Origin: Ilyonectria destructans
Lineage: Eukaryota > Ascomycota > Sordariomycetes > Hypocreales > Nectriaceae
Assembly (NCBI GenBank): GCA_020740775.1
Contig: JAHEWK010000005.1
Location: 2,418,001-2,482,000 of the forward strand
DNA length: 64,000 nucleotides
Reading direction: 5' to 3'
Under the pieces are notes generated by a model. The model was not told the origin of the DNA. It did no database searches and saw only the letters and a list, made by a program, of their open reading frames with translations. The position numbers and the translations under genes were made by a program. Positions 12,731-22,439 of the stretch are shown piece after piece (positions within the stretch are counted from its first letter, which is position 1; each line of letters starts with the position of its first letter).

Positions 12731-13526
12731 TTATTGCTTCGCCTCGCTCTGCCCAGCGATGAAGGGCTTGCCGTCACCAGGTCCAATGCGCACATCGGAG
12801 AAGATCTGCGTCGGCCGCAGCTCAACGGGGGTGACGTTCTTGGGCTGGTCGGGGATCTTCTTCTCGAGTTTCTGCCAGAGAGGGTTAGTTCCGGAGGGTT
12901 CCACGCCAGGCCTGGGGGGATCGGATGGTGACGTACCAGGTTATCGAAAACGCACTTGTTGAGCTTCCACTCAGCAGGGCGGCACTGCCACAGCTGGTGA
13001 TTTCGGTCGTCGAGGCACTCCCAGTGTTTGCGGAACTCGGCGAGGCAGTGGGTGTTGATGTCCTGGATGCTGTTGGATAGACGGGTCAGCGGATATCCAC
13101 AATGAGCTCAAGGCACAACCATTTCTGAATAGAATGACTTGGAAATTGCCATTGGGAGAGAAACGTACACGCTGGAGGCACATCGGGTGACTCGTCGGCC
13201 CTCCTTCAAGCACTCAAACTCTCCCCGGCCGGGGTTCTCAGTCTTGCACTGCATGAAGTCATCGTTGTAGTCGCGGCATCGGGCGCCGATGAAGAAGGAG
13301 GCCGAGAGCAGCGGCGCAGAGCTGGCACCGATCTCCTTGACAGCCGGGATGTTCTCGGGGAGAGGAGTGGTGTCAATGAGCAACTGCTGGTTGAACCTGG
13401 ACCGGAGGGTTAGCCATTTATTTTCCCACCATTTCCACGCGGCCCAATTGCCCTCATGCGGGGGCTGGGACGATTCGGCGGGTCGGCGGTCGGTGAGGGG
13501 ACGTACTGAGCTCTTCGGGAGGCCAT
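12731..13526 (-). CDS. NADH:ubiquinone oxidoreductase (complex I) subunit, NDUFA8 / fungal 20.8 kDa family
   Basis: An accessory subunit of mitochondrial complex I on the intermembrane-space side. Minus-strand exons are 13526-13507, 13396-13169, 13069-12937 and 12871-12731, with introns of 110, 99 and 65 bp and GTACGT donors throughout, giving 173 residues. The first exon encodes only MASRRA plus two bases. The protein has four CX9C half-motifs forming twin CHCH folds: CRDYNDDFMQC, CLKEGRRVTRC, CLAEFRKHWEC and CRPAEWKLNKC. They are oxidised through the Mia40 route in this family. The N-terminal FNQQLLIDTTPLP and the C-terminal IFSDVRIGPGDGKPFI also fit. It is divergently paired with the Nup54-type gene. 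Confidence 0.95.
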
Positions 13527-13981
13527 GGTGCTGGTGTTTGCGCTGCTGGACGACGAGCGTTGCGGTGATTCGAGATGCGGGAGTGGGAAGGTAAGGTCGC
13601 TCGGCTAGGATTTGACTGACTGATGTCGGAATTGGTTCGCCGTGATTGGTCGGCGGGTGGGGCGAGGCTACGAGGTAGGCTGCGGTTGGGCCAAGGCCAG
13701 CCAAGCTATGTTTTCGCGTTCCAGCTCCAATAATTTTGAGGCTCCAACAAACAAAGCGCACCACGACTGTCCTCAGCCTCGCAACGACGACGTCCTCCAC
13801 CGCGACCGAATACCCTCCTGGATCATCGGAATATAGGTGCGAGACTCGTCGCGACCGGTGTGGAGTGATTTATCCCTTGTCAAGGAGCTACACCTTCAGC
13901 CGACAGCTCCAGCTCTCGAGCTGAGACCAACCTCCGTCAACACCCCGATCTCGGATTTTGCGACACACCACAACCGCCACC
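13527..13981. promoter_or_regulatory. Bidirectional promoter region, NDUFA8 / Nup54 genes
   Basis: A 455-bp interval separates two divergent start codons. I see no convincing TATA box. It must hold both transcription starts unless the leaders overlap. Inferred from gene arrangement. Confidence 0.6.
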
Positions 13982-15104
13982 ATGTCGCTCTTCGGCCAAG
14001 CCAAACCCTCGCTCTTCGGGCAAACTCAGACCGTACAGACTCCACAACCGGTACAGCACTCGAATTTTCCGTATCATCAGGGTCAGACTCTAAATGGAAC
14101 TCAGCAGCAGGGAAACACACTTGGCGCCTCCATGGTCCAACAACAACAGTCTCAACAGATGCCCACCCTGTCCCAGTCACAGGCGCAGTTGTCCAACTCA
14201 CTATGGCAGCCCGGAAAGGAGACCCCCCGTATGTCTTGTGTTTATGTACGAACAGCGCTGGATGACATGGCACTGACTCTTACTCCCAGACCAGAAGCCT
14301 ATCCTCGAGCAGATGAAGCTCGTGACCGAGAAATGGGATCCCGCGAATCCTAACTGCGTCTTCAAGCACTACTTTTACAACAAAGTCGACGAGTCCCACG
14401 TCCCCTTCTACAAGCCCCAAGCCCACGAGGACCCCCGGGAGTGGGAGGAAGCTTTGCAGAACAAGCCCGCGCCGGGATTCATGCCCGTTCTGTGCTCCGG
14501 ATATGCTGGTGTCGCCGATCGTCTCAAGACACAAAAGAGAGCTGTGTCCGACTTCAACACGCGCCTGCACCAGGTCAATGGCAGCCTCGATGCAATCCTG
14601 CAGCGCCACGAACTCGAGACTGAAGTGCGCGCCGTTGCAGCGCGTCGACGACAGACCACCATCAGTGAGCGGTGCCTGGCACTCGCCGCTCGGGTCCAGG
14701 TACTGCGGAATCGTGGCTACGCGTTGAGTGGCGACGAGGACGACCTGAACAGCCGGCTACAGAACCTGGAGAGAGAGGTGCAGGATCCCGCCGTTGGTGC
14801 GCGGGAGGAGGAGCTGTGGAGCAGACTCATCGTTCTGCGAGGGTATGCGGATCAGCTGAACAAGGAGATGGATAAACCTGCCGGAGGAGATGGCGAAGCT
14901 CTGGACCCCGAGATGGAAGGCAAGGCGAAGAGGGTGAGTTGAGAAAGTTCTCCTGACATGAATTCACGAAACTAACATGATGTCATCTAGGTATTGGAGG
15001 ACTACGAGAAGCAGATTCAGCATCTGAAGAAGGAGCTCGAAGCTTTGGGTGTCGACTACACGCAGTGGGAAAAGGGCAGAAACCCTCACTCACGGTCGAG
15101 GTAA
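13982..15104 (+). CDS. Nucleoporin of the central channel, Nup54 / yeast Nup57 family
   Basis: A component of the Nsp1-Nup57-Nup49 (Nup62-Nup54-Nup58) channel subcomplex of the nuclear pore. Exons are 13982-14228, 14290-14933 and 14991-15104, with introns of 61 and 57 bp, giving 334 residues. The N-terminus has only two LFG motifs (SLFGQ, SLFGQ) followed by a Gln-rich stretch to about residue 80. The rest matches the Nup54 helical domain: WDPANPNCVFKHYFYN, then FYKPQAHEDPREWEEAL, with coiled-coil segments to the C-terminal LKKELEALGVDY. The short FG region is unusual for a channel nucleoporin. The ATG at 13982 was chosen because MSLFG is the usual start in this family. The Met frame beginning 24 bases upstream has no such support. 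Confidence 0.9.
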
Positions 15105-15604
15105 TTGGGATGGGTGGTGGCGCCCAGTCAGCATTGGAGCGAAAAGAGGAGTATTTGGACTGTTTCAAGGTTGTTTTTGGTTGCATCATGTGGAGAATAA
15201 GAACAAGCCACCCATGATCGTTCATTCTGGAGATATCTGGTGGTCGAGCCGTCTTTGGATGAACATTCGGGTGCCTGACTCGATAATAAACCGGTCGGGA
15301 TTCTCAACGTGTTTCAGTGCGCAGTGCGCAGTGCGCATCTATTGAACGTGTATGTGTTGGGAGGAATATCGAGATGCATAGACCCATCCATGCCCTCGTA
15401 TAATGATACAGATTTAGACCGTAAACCTCCTGCCGTCTATCCAATCCGTCCGTCTATATCGTACAGGGGAGCTCCATCATCTGAACCCCCACAGCAACAA
15501 GGCTCGTGCCTGTCGGCTACTTCATGCATCCTCCGGATCGAGACGGAGTTGTGCCGTCATCGCTCGTAACGGGGTGGTGGGTGGTACATGTTAGATGGAA
15601 ACAT
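15105..15604. other. Convergent 3' flanks of the Nup54 and Tom5 genes
   Basis: About 500 bp between two convergent stop codons. There is a small direct repetition, gcgcagtgcgcagtgcgcat, near 15318. No gene is seen. Confidence 0.6.
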
Positions 15605-15865
15605 CTAGAAGACCTTGCTGGCAAGGTCGACAACGAAGGGAGCTGGCGGGCCAGTAAGCGACATGCAGGATAGGTAGAGAGGTCGGGGGACATACAAAGG
15701 TATAGAAGGACAACGGTGGCAACGGCCTGCTGGACGGTGAAGTTGGCCTCGGCCTCGAGGGCTCGGATCTCCTCCTGGGACTGCTGGGGGGGCGCGACTG
15801 TGAGGGGGTTAGCTGCTGGCGGCCAATGGCGGGGAACACGGGGTGGTCGTACATCCACCGAACAT
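15605..15865 (-). CDS. TOM5: Mitochondrial import receptor subunit Tom5
   Basis: A small tail-anchored subunit of the outer-membrane TOM translocase. Minus-strand exons are 15865-15853 (13 bases), 15797-15696 and 15642-15605, with introns of 55 and 53 bp, giving 50 residues. The start is MFGGFAPPQQSQEEI. The body EEIRALEAEANFTVQQ is typical of fungal Tom5. A single membrane segment (VATVVLLYLSPFVVDL) and ASKVF follow before the stop. All junctions keep the frame and the total length is the family norm. The gene is easily missed because its first exon encodes four residues and one base. It is divergent from the broken P-protein gene and convergent with the Nup54 gene. Confidence 0.92.
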
Positions 15866-16492
15866 TTTGCCTGCTGAGTCTGTCGACGGGGTTGTTGTAG
15901 AATGGAAGCGGTGGGTTCGAGGTCGAGGAAGCACGGTTCTGGAGTTTTTGGCTGGGCTATGGTGCTATCGCGAATTCCGATGCAACGAGTTGTCGAGTCG
16001 GCCATAAAAAATTGGCACCTGCATGGAGTTCATACGCACGGACCATCTTCGGGTTGTGGCCAGAGCCGCAAGCGCTTCCAGATTTCGGCCCGAGCAGGCC
16101 CGGAGGCGGCGCCGGCTTATCAGATAAGGAAACCCGCCCGTTGCTCTGCTGGAGCCGGACGGGAAGAAGAAGCGCTCTCCAATCACATAAGGAGTAAGTA
16201 GGAGTGGCATGTATCAGGGTTTCTGACACGCGTTGTCCTTGCTTTCATTTTCTTTCTACACGTAGATACAGCATGTCGAATCTTCTGTGATTGCTCCCGG
16301 TACATCGTGTACTAGTTCTTCTTTTTCTCTGGGTAGCCCTAGAAGTCAATCGGCGCGTCGAGGTCGTGCCCAGTGGCGACCAAGCTAGAACGGAACGGAG
16401 TCGAATCTCAACTCACATTGAGATAATCATCCCTTGCGAAAATTCGATCTTGCCAGCACTCAATTGCTCAAGATTCGATAATTTCTGCACTA
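15866..16492. promoter_or_regulatory. Shared upstream region of Tom5 and the P-protein gene
   Basis: A 627-bp divergent interval between start codons. It contains a GC-rich centre and an AT/TC-rich segment around 16240-16330 before the P-protein start. No specific operator was recognised. Confidence 0.5.
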
Positions 16493-18702
16493 TGGCGTCG
16501 AGACAAGTCCTCATCCGCACGCGTGGCCTCTCTGCTACGTCGCTGGCGGGCACCAGTTCCGTCTTTCCAACGCGAACCTCCAGTAAGCCATGTGTTGGCG
16601 TAGTGAGTTTCCACGGCCAGCTGGCTCGTCGATGGAACTCCGATGCACCTAAACCCGCCAGATCGCAGAAAGCAAAGGTTCGTCCCGAGCCTGTCGACGA
16701 TCTCAAGTGGTGGACTCGTTTCCCTCAGAGGCACATCTGGCCTCGAGATACGATATTGAGGACATGCTCAAGACTCTAGGCCGTGGAGCTGAGACTATGG
16801 ACGCATTCATTTCCCAAGTCATCCCAGAGGATGTCATGCTCCCCCCAAAGCTAAAATCCAGGACAGAACCTTCACCGAGACCGCTGCCACTAACGTTTTC
16901 AACCTTCCTCTTCGACCTGAATTCTAGCAGGGTATGGATGAATGGCAGAGGCTACTATAGTATCACCACCCCTCCAGTCATCAAGAGAAACATTCTTGAG
17001 AACCCGGCTGGTACACGAGCTATACTCCTTATCAGCCCGAAATTAGCCAGGGCCGTCTGAGCCGCTGCTCAACTTCCAGACCATGGTCTCCGATCTGACT
17101 GGTCTTCCTATCGCCAATGCAAGTCTGCTTGATGAAGGAACTGCCGCTGCTGAGGCCATGACTATGTCGATGAGCAGTCTGCCAGCTTCGCGGGCCAAGC
17201 GACCAGACAAGACGTATGTAGTGTCCCACATGGTGCACCGTGCCAGTTTCAGGGTCATGGAAGGTCGAGCTGAAGGATTCGGCATCAAGATCCAGCAGAT
17301 GGACGTATCAGCCCCTGATGCGGCTCAGAAAATTCAAGATCTGGGTGACGACCTGGTTGGCGTTCTTGTCCAGTACCCAGACACAAACGGAGGAGTGCAG
17401 GACTTCCGAGAACTTGCAAATGTGGTTCACAATCAGGGCGCGCTTCTCAGCGCGGCCACTGTGTGATTCGGAAATATCATGAGAAAAACGGTGGTCCCAA
17501 GCGTGACATCTGCCTCATCCCTGTGTCGGCACACGACACCAACCCCGCGTCGGCTGCCATGGCTGCCATGCGAGTTGTTCCCGTTAAGTGCAACACAGCA
17601 ACTGGTAACCTTGACATGGCGGATCTCGAGGAGAAGTGCAAGAAACATGCCGACGAACTGGGAGCTATTATGATCACGTATCCTAGCACCTACGGTGTAT
17701 TTGAACCAGATGTGCGAAGGGCCTGCGAACTTGTGCATGAGCACGGCGGTCTCGTGTACATGGACGGTGCCAATATAAACGCCCAGATCGGTCTCACCTC
17801 GCCTGGTGCGATTGGTGCTGACGTCTGCCACCTCAATCTGCACAAGAGGTTCTGCATTCCCCATGGCGGAGGCGGCCCTGGCGTTGGGCCTATCTGTGTT
17901 AAGGGCTTCCTCAACCTTTTCCTGCCACACCACCAGGATCAGTCCCAGGTCTTGAGCGCGGCTTTTGGGAGTGCCAGCATTTTGCCCATCAGCTGGATGT
18001 ATATTTCTACAATGGGTAACTCCAGAAAACGACAATAATGAAACCGCCTACTGTTACTGACTTCCAATACCTAGGTGATGATGGCCTTCTAGATGCTACC
18101 AAGACTGCCCTTCTCAATGCCAACTACATGGTTACCCGCCTCAAGGACCACTACCCCATTCTCTACACTAATACCAACGGCCGTTGCGCTCACGCGTTTA
18201 TCGTTGACGCGCGGCCCTTCCGCGAGTTGTCGGGTATAGAAGTCATCGACATCGCCAAGCGTCTCCAGGACTACGGCTTCCACTCGCCGACTATGAGCTG
18301 GCCTGTTCCCACTTTGATGATTGAGCCCACAGAGAGTGAGAGCAAGGAGGAGATGGACCGCTTCGTTGATGCCATGATCAGCATCCGCGAGATTGAAGAG
18401 GGCAAGGAGCCTCGTGAGGGCAACGTCCTCAAGAACTCGCCCCACCCCCAGAGGGATCTCATTATGGGCGACGGTAATGGCAAGTGGGAGCGGCCCTACT
18501 CGCGGGAGAAGGCTGCCTACCCTCTGCCATACTTGGAAGAGAAGAAGTTCTGGCCCTCAGTTGCTCGTATCGACGACAGTAAGTTTCCATCTGATTCCGC
18601 ATATCCCTTTTATGAGCATCTAACCAACACCATTGTCCAGCATACGGCGACACCAATCTCTTCTACACGTGCCCTCCTGTTGAGGACTCCACTTCTGCGT
18701 AA
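16493..18702 (+). pseudogene. GCV2: Glycine decarboxylase P protein, broken copy (frameshifts plus large internal deletion)
   Basis: The P protein is the PLP-dependent glycine dehydrogenase of the mitochondrial glycine cleavage system, normally about 1,000 residues. This copy spans only 2.2 kb. Its start (MASRQVLIRTRG) looks like a mitochondrial presequence. Family blocks follow in changing frames: FPQRHI, then [33 protein letters not shown] and [19 protein letters not shown]. Single missing bases are implied near 16750, 17010 and 17058. At about 17460 the text jumps from GALLSAAT straight to [12 protein letters not shown], losing roughly 350-450 residues. The C-terminal half is mostly open and keeps HLNLHK (PLP lysine) and [10 protein letters not shown]. 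It also has in-frame losses near 18315 and 18385. Two late introns keep good splice sites (18016-18074, 18579-18640) and the gene ends VEDSTSA, stop. It is either a pseudogene or a badly assembled locus. Confidence 0.85.
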
Positions 18703-19307
18703 AAGCTTCAGCAATGAAATATAGGTAACGACATGGGTACCCTTTCGAAAAGCCAAAGAAGATGTGCTTGTAGTATCCCTCCCTGTTTAGATGCTGTCCG
18801 TCTAAGCAATCGTCGCTGGATTAACCGATCTTGCGGTTGCGAATTACACAAGTTTGTTTATTAGGTTTGCCTTTGGCAGACACATGGAAAGAATGCATCC
18901 CGGCATGAAAGGCGAGGATCGGACCCCTGAGTTTGAGAAGATTACAATTCAACATCATAGGCGTCTGGTGGCTAGGGAAGCCGACTAGTCTCAACATTAG
19001 GATAAAGAGAAAGTGGTTTGTGGTATTTACATGCGATGACAGATACGAAATGAACAATATACTTTGCCCCTTTGGCATCATCATTCGCATCAGTTTTGCG
19101 GTTGAAGCTCCTTCTGGAGTGAATTAGGCCTCATGTTGTCCCTGAAGAATACCACGGAAGGAACATCAGTGATGTTGGCTACCATCTAGGGTATCATCCT
19201 CTCGGATTGATTTTGGATCATTGATTGTCGTAATACCTCGCAGTCTTCCATCTTCTATGTGCGCTAATGTTCTCATTCACATGTTTTTTTAATACACTTT
19301 GACACCA
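18703..19307. other. Convergent 3' flanks of the P-protein copy and SQT1
   Basis: About 600 bp, moderately AT-rich, with no gene recognised. Confidence 0.55.
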
Positions 19308-20939
19308 TCACGTCCTAAAGACCAAACTCACGCCGTCATCACCAACCGTTACTACCTGTTCACCAGTCTCGCCATGGACAAAGCCCATGACACCTTGTAT
19401 GTCATCGTCGGAGTGGTGTCCCTTCCACTCCTTCAGCATGCCACTCTTGTCTTGGGTGGTAGTGCCAGAGCCACGGAAGTCCCAGCGGCGCACGGCGCCG
19501 TCCGTACCGCAACTGGTCAGCTGCCAGGTGTTGGGGATGAACTTGACCTTGACGATGGCGTGGTCATCGTGCGCGGACAGGATAACGCGGCGCGGAGAAA
19601 AACGGTTCGTTTCATAGACAGCGATGGAGCCGGCGGTGGAGCCGGCGGCGAGAAGGGTCGTGGGAGGGGCTACTGAGGCGACGGTCACGCTGAGTGACTC
19701 GATCGAGCCATCGCCAAGCTTTATGGACCCGATCGTCTCGCCACCGGCGGTTGGTTTGACAGAGGCCTTACCACGAGCGCCGCGGCTGCGATTCTGCGGT
19801 TGGGCGGCGAGGCGCGGGAGAGTAATGATCTTGATGAGACCCGGACCAACCAACTGAGCCAACTCATCCTCATCCAGCTCCTCTTCATCCAGCTCCTCTT
19901 CATCCAGCTCCTCATCCAGCTCCTCCTCAGCATTCTCTTTCCTAGGACGATTATCACCACCACCACCAACAGCGATGAAGGCGCCATTGGGGTCAACAGC
20001 GATGGAATACAGTCCGCCCTTGACATTGAATCGCTGATCTTCCTTGGTCAGAGTGAAAACAGGCTGGCCTTCGAATTTAACTAGGCCCTGGGCAAGGGCC
20101 TTGCCCCAGACATCCCAGACGTAGAGACTGCTGTTTTTGGAGACGGTCGCCAGCAGTAAGCCGTCAGGGGTCCAGGCACCCGCAGTGCAGACGTCGTCGT
20201 GGAGGTGGTAGGACGCCTGAAATTTGAACCCGGGGTCGGAGTTGGAAAGATCGATAGTGTAGACGTAGACGGAGTACTTGGATTCTTTGCGGTATTTTTT
20301 GTTGATGATGGAGGTGCCCACAGCGATGGTGTTGGGGTGAGCAGGGGACGGACAGGGCTCGATCCAGTTGATCTCGGTCACTTCATGGTTCTCGTCGATC
20401 AAGTCCATCTCGAAGGGCGAACCAGGCTTCACCGTGGCCTTCCAGGCGCGTAACCGGCCATCGAGGCCGCCGCTGACGAGGACTTCGCCTCTGGGGAGTG
20501 TCCAGGCCAGTGTGTTGATCGAATCCGTGTGGCCCCCGATGCTGAAGAGCGGTTCGAGCTCGGTGTTTTTGAGGGCCTCGGAGGCGGCGGCAGGGTCGCT
20601 GGCGTAGCTAGCGGGCAGGACAGGGCGCTGGGGGATAACCGAGGTGTCGAAAACCCAACCAACACCGCCGTCTGACCGCTTTCTGCCGGCAGAGCCTCCG
20701 ACGGCGATGAGGCTCGGGTGGACGGGGTGCTGGGCGATGGAGAAGAGGGAGTCTGGAGGTTTATCGAAGTAGGCGATGGAGTTGTTTTCGAGGGTGGTCT
20801 CCTCGTAGCCGTCGTCATCCGAGTCCATGGCGAGGTCACCGTCCTCGGGAATCTCCTCGGCGACGTCGTCTGCGTCGAGAATTTCGTCCATGCCGTCGAT
20901 CGGGGGGTCGCGGGGATCGCGGGGTTCGGAGGAGGACAT
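19308..20939 (-). CDS. SQT1: Ribosome assembly WD40 protein Sqt1 (AAMP family)
   Basis: Sqt1 is the dedicated chaperone of ribosomal protein uL16 (Rpl10) in 60S subunit maturation. A single uninterrupted frame encodes 543 residues. An acidic N-terminus (about 1-55) is followed by a WD40 propeller with visible blade motifs: SIGGHTDSINTLAW, LVSGGLDGRLRAWK, AGAWTPDGLLLATVSKN with LYVWDVWGK, HDDHAIVKVKF, and TSCGTDGAVRRWDFRG. An acidic loop with tandem EELDE-type units (DNA 19866-19928, about 15-bp period) sits between blades and may vary in length. The start at 20939 is followed directly by the usual acidic leader. The AAMP/Sqt1 assignment comes from overall architecture and is good but not certain. 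Confidence 0.85.
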   Translation of the reverse strand: MSSSEPRDPRDPPIDGMDEILDADDVAEEIPEDGDLAMDSDDDGYEETTLENNSIAYFDKPPDSLFSIAQHPVHPSLIAVGGSAGRKRSDGGVGWVFDTSVIPQRPVLPASYASDPAAASEALKNTELEPLFSIGGHTDSINTLAWTLPRGEVLVSGGLDGRLRAWKATVKPGSPFEMDLIDENHEVTEINWIEPCPSPAHPNTIAVGTSIINKKYRKESKYSVYVYTIDLSNSDPGFKFQASYHLHDDVCTAGAWTPDGLLLATVSKNSSLYVWDVWGKALAQGLVKFEGQPVFTLTKEDQRFNVKGGLYSIAVDPNGAFIAVGGGGDNRPRKENAEEELDEELDEEELDEEELDEDELAQLVGPGLIKIITLPRLAAQPQNRSRGARGKASVKPTAGGETIGSIKLGDGSIESLSVTVASVAPPTTLLAAGSTAGSIAVYETNRFSPRRVILSAHDDHAIVKVKFIPNTWQLTSCGTDGAVRRWDFRGSGTTTQDKSGMLKEWKGHHSDDDIQGVMGFVHGETGEQVVTVGDDGVSLVFRT

Positions 20940-21403
20940 GATGGCGGGGTAAATTTCTTGAAGCTGGTGAAGGCGATGGGATGGAGAACGAGCTCCAGGA
21001 ACGAAAGGCTGTAACTGAGAACAGTGTCGACTGTGTAGTCAGTCCGCCACGGGCGTGGTATGTCGGGTATTTATTGCCCGTCGGAGGCGTTGCTTGCTGC
21101 TGTTGCTTGATAAGCAGTCGGATGGTGTTTTTTTCTTGCTGGTAGTTGATGGGGCGAGGTTTTTTTTTTCCAAAAATGCGGGGAGCCTCAAGAGCGCTGC
21201 CAGCCTACATAGGTAACTAAGGTAGGTAGGTAGGTAGGTAGGTAAGTACAGGTAGGTAAGGTACCAATGAAGGGTTTCCTCTATGCTTACTCTCAAGGCA
21301 TACTAATTGTAGAAAAACAGCGGTGTACCCTGCTACCAAGAAGTACCAAAAAACAATCATTGCTTTACTAAATCATATGATATCCCGCGCTGCTCTGGCG
21401 GAC
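20940..21403. promoter_or_regulatory. SQT1 upstream region with a TAGG tetranucleotide tract
   Basis: It carries the SQT1 promoter (minus strand) and the 3' flank of the ankyrin ORF. A (GGTA)n microsatellite with imperfections lies at about 21220-21262, and a run of T at about 21161-21169. Confidence 0.55.
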
Positions 21404-22405
21404 CTAAGCTCCCAGCAGCCGCGACATCTCCTCACGCACACCAGGCGGCGCCCTCGCCGCCATCCGCAGTGCAATCTGAGTATTGGCCCCCATTTCAACG
21501 AGCAGGTGGAGGATCTCGGTATACTCTGCGTGTGGTCTTCCACAGACCTTGGCGTCTTTCCAGTTTTGCGATGCTGCTTGGAGTGCGGTTCCGCGTCGTT
21601 CATCTTGTATGTCTATATCCGCACCATTTTCGAGGAGGAACTTAACGATCCCCTTAAACCCTTTAAGTGATGCCGCTATGAGCGCAGTCCCATCCCGTCC
21701 TGGCGTATTGATGGTGGCCCCGTTGTCAAGGAGCAGCTCGATCATTTCTTTTTGCCCGGCAAATGATGCACTGCAGAGGGCAGTCGGATCTTCCAGGTTA
21801 GGATCTGCTCCGTGTTCGAGAAGGAACTTGGCGACGAAAAGATGCCCCCTACCTGACGCCCGTGCGATTGCACTTCCATCTCTGCCAACCGGACCATTAA
21901 CATTGGCCCCGTGTTCAAGAAGAAACTTGACGACCGAGAGATGCCCCCCACATGATGCCCGTTGGATTGCACTTCCACATCTGCCAGGCGGACTTTTAAC
22001 GTTGGCCCCGTGTTCGACAAGAAACTTGACAATCGAAAGATGACCTCCTCCTGACGCCAGTTGGACTGCACTTCCCGTACCGCCAGTCCGACCATTAACA
22101 TCGGCCCCATGTTCGACAAGCAGCCGGACAATTTCTTCGTGCCGTAGCTTTGATGCGTACTGAATTGCTGCTTGCATACCAGAATTTTGCGGACGTTTAT
22201 GGGCTCCTTTCTCGAGAAGAAATTGGACAATTCCAATGTGACCCCGACACGATGCATTCTCTAACGCACTTGGGGTAAGAGGATTCAACCTCTGAATTCG
22301 ACTTGGGAGGTAAACCCATGGCTTACCTCGTTTACCTGGGGATTTCCTTGCATTGACATTCGGAGTATCGCCGGGTAGCTCCGGTATGACTGAGGGTGCC
22401 GGCAT
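21404..22405 (-). CDS. Ankyrin-repeat protein
   Basis: An uninterrupted 333-residue frame containing about eight to nine ankyrin repeats from residue 45 to the end. The units are very similar to each other: HLSIVKFLVEHGANV, HLSVVKFLLEHGANVNG, HLFVAKFLLEHGADPN and GIVKFLLENGADID. Close similarity between units suggests recent internal duplication. Ankyrin arrays bind proteins, so no specific function can be assigned. The first 40 residues (PELPGDTPNVNARKS) are unlike ankyrin and resemble the Pro-rich cytoplasmic tail of fungal single-pass membrane proteins. The sequence just upstream looks like a decayed gene of that kind, so this ORF may be the 3' part of a larger broken gene. The start codon is therefore uncertain. 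Confidence 0.65.
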   Translation of the reverse strand: MPAPSVIPELPGDTPNVNARKSPGKRGKPWVYLPSRIQRLNPLTPSALENASCRGHIGIVQFLLEKGAHKRPQNSGMQAAIQYASKLRHEEIVRLLVEHGADVNGRTGGTGSAVQLASGGGHLSIVKFLVEHGANVKSPPGRCGSAIQRASCGGHLSVVKFLLEHGANVNGPVGRDGSAIARASGRGHLFVAKFLLEHGADPNLEDPTALCSASFAGQKEMIELLLDNGATINTPGRDGTALIAASLKGFKGIVKFLLENGADIDIQDERRGTALQAASQNWKDAKVCGRPHAEYTEILHLLVEMGANTQIALRMAARAPPGVREEMSRLLGA

Positions 22406-22439
22406 ATCCTGCGACGGAATCTGCGTCGACCCGTAAGGT

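Noticed and set aside
21483..22043. Plus-strand open frame of 186 codons
   Set aside because: It is the antisense of the ankyrin repeats and its regularity comes from them.
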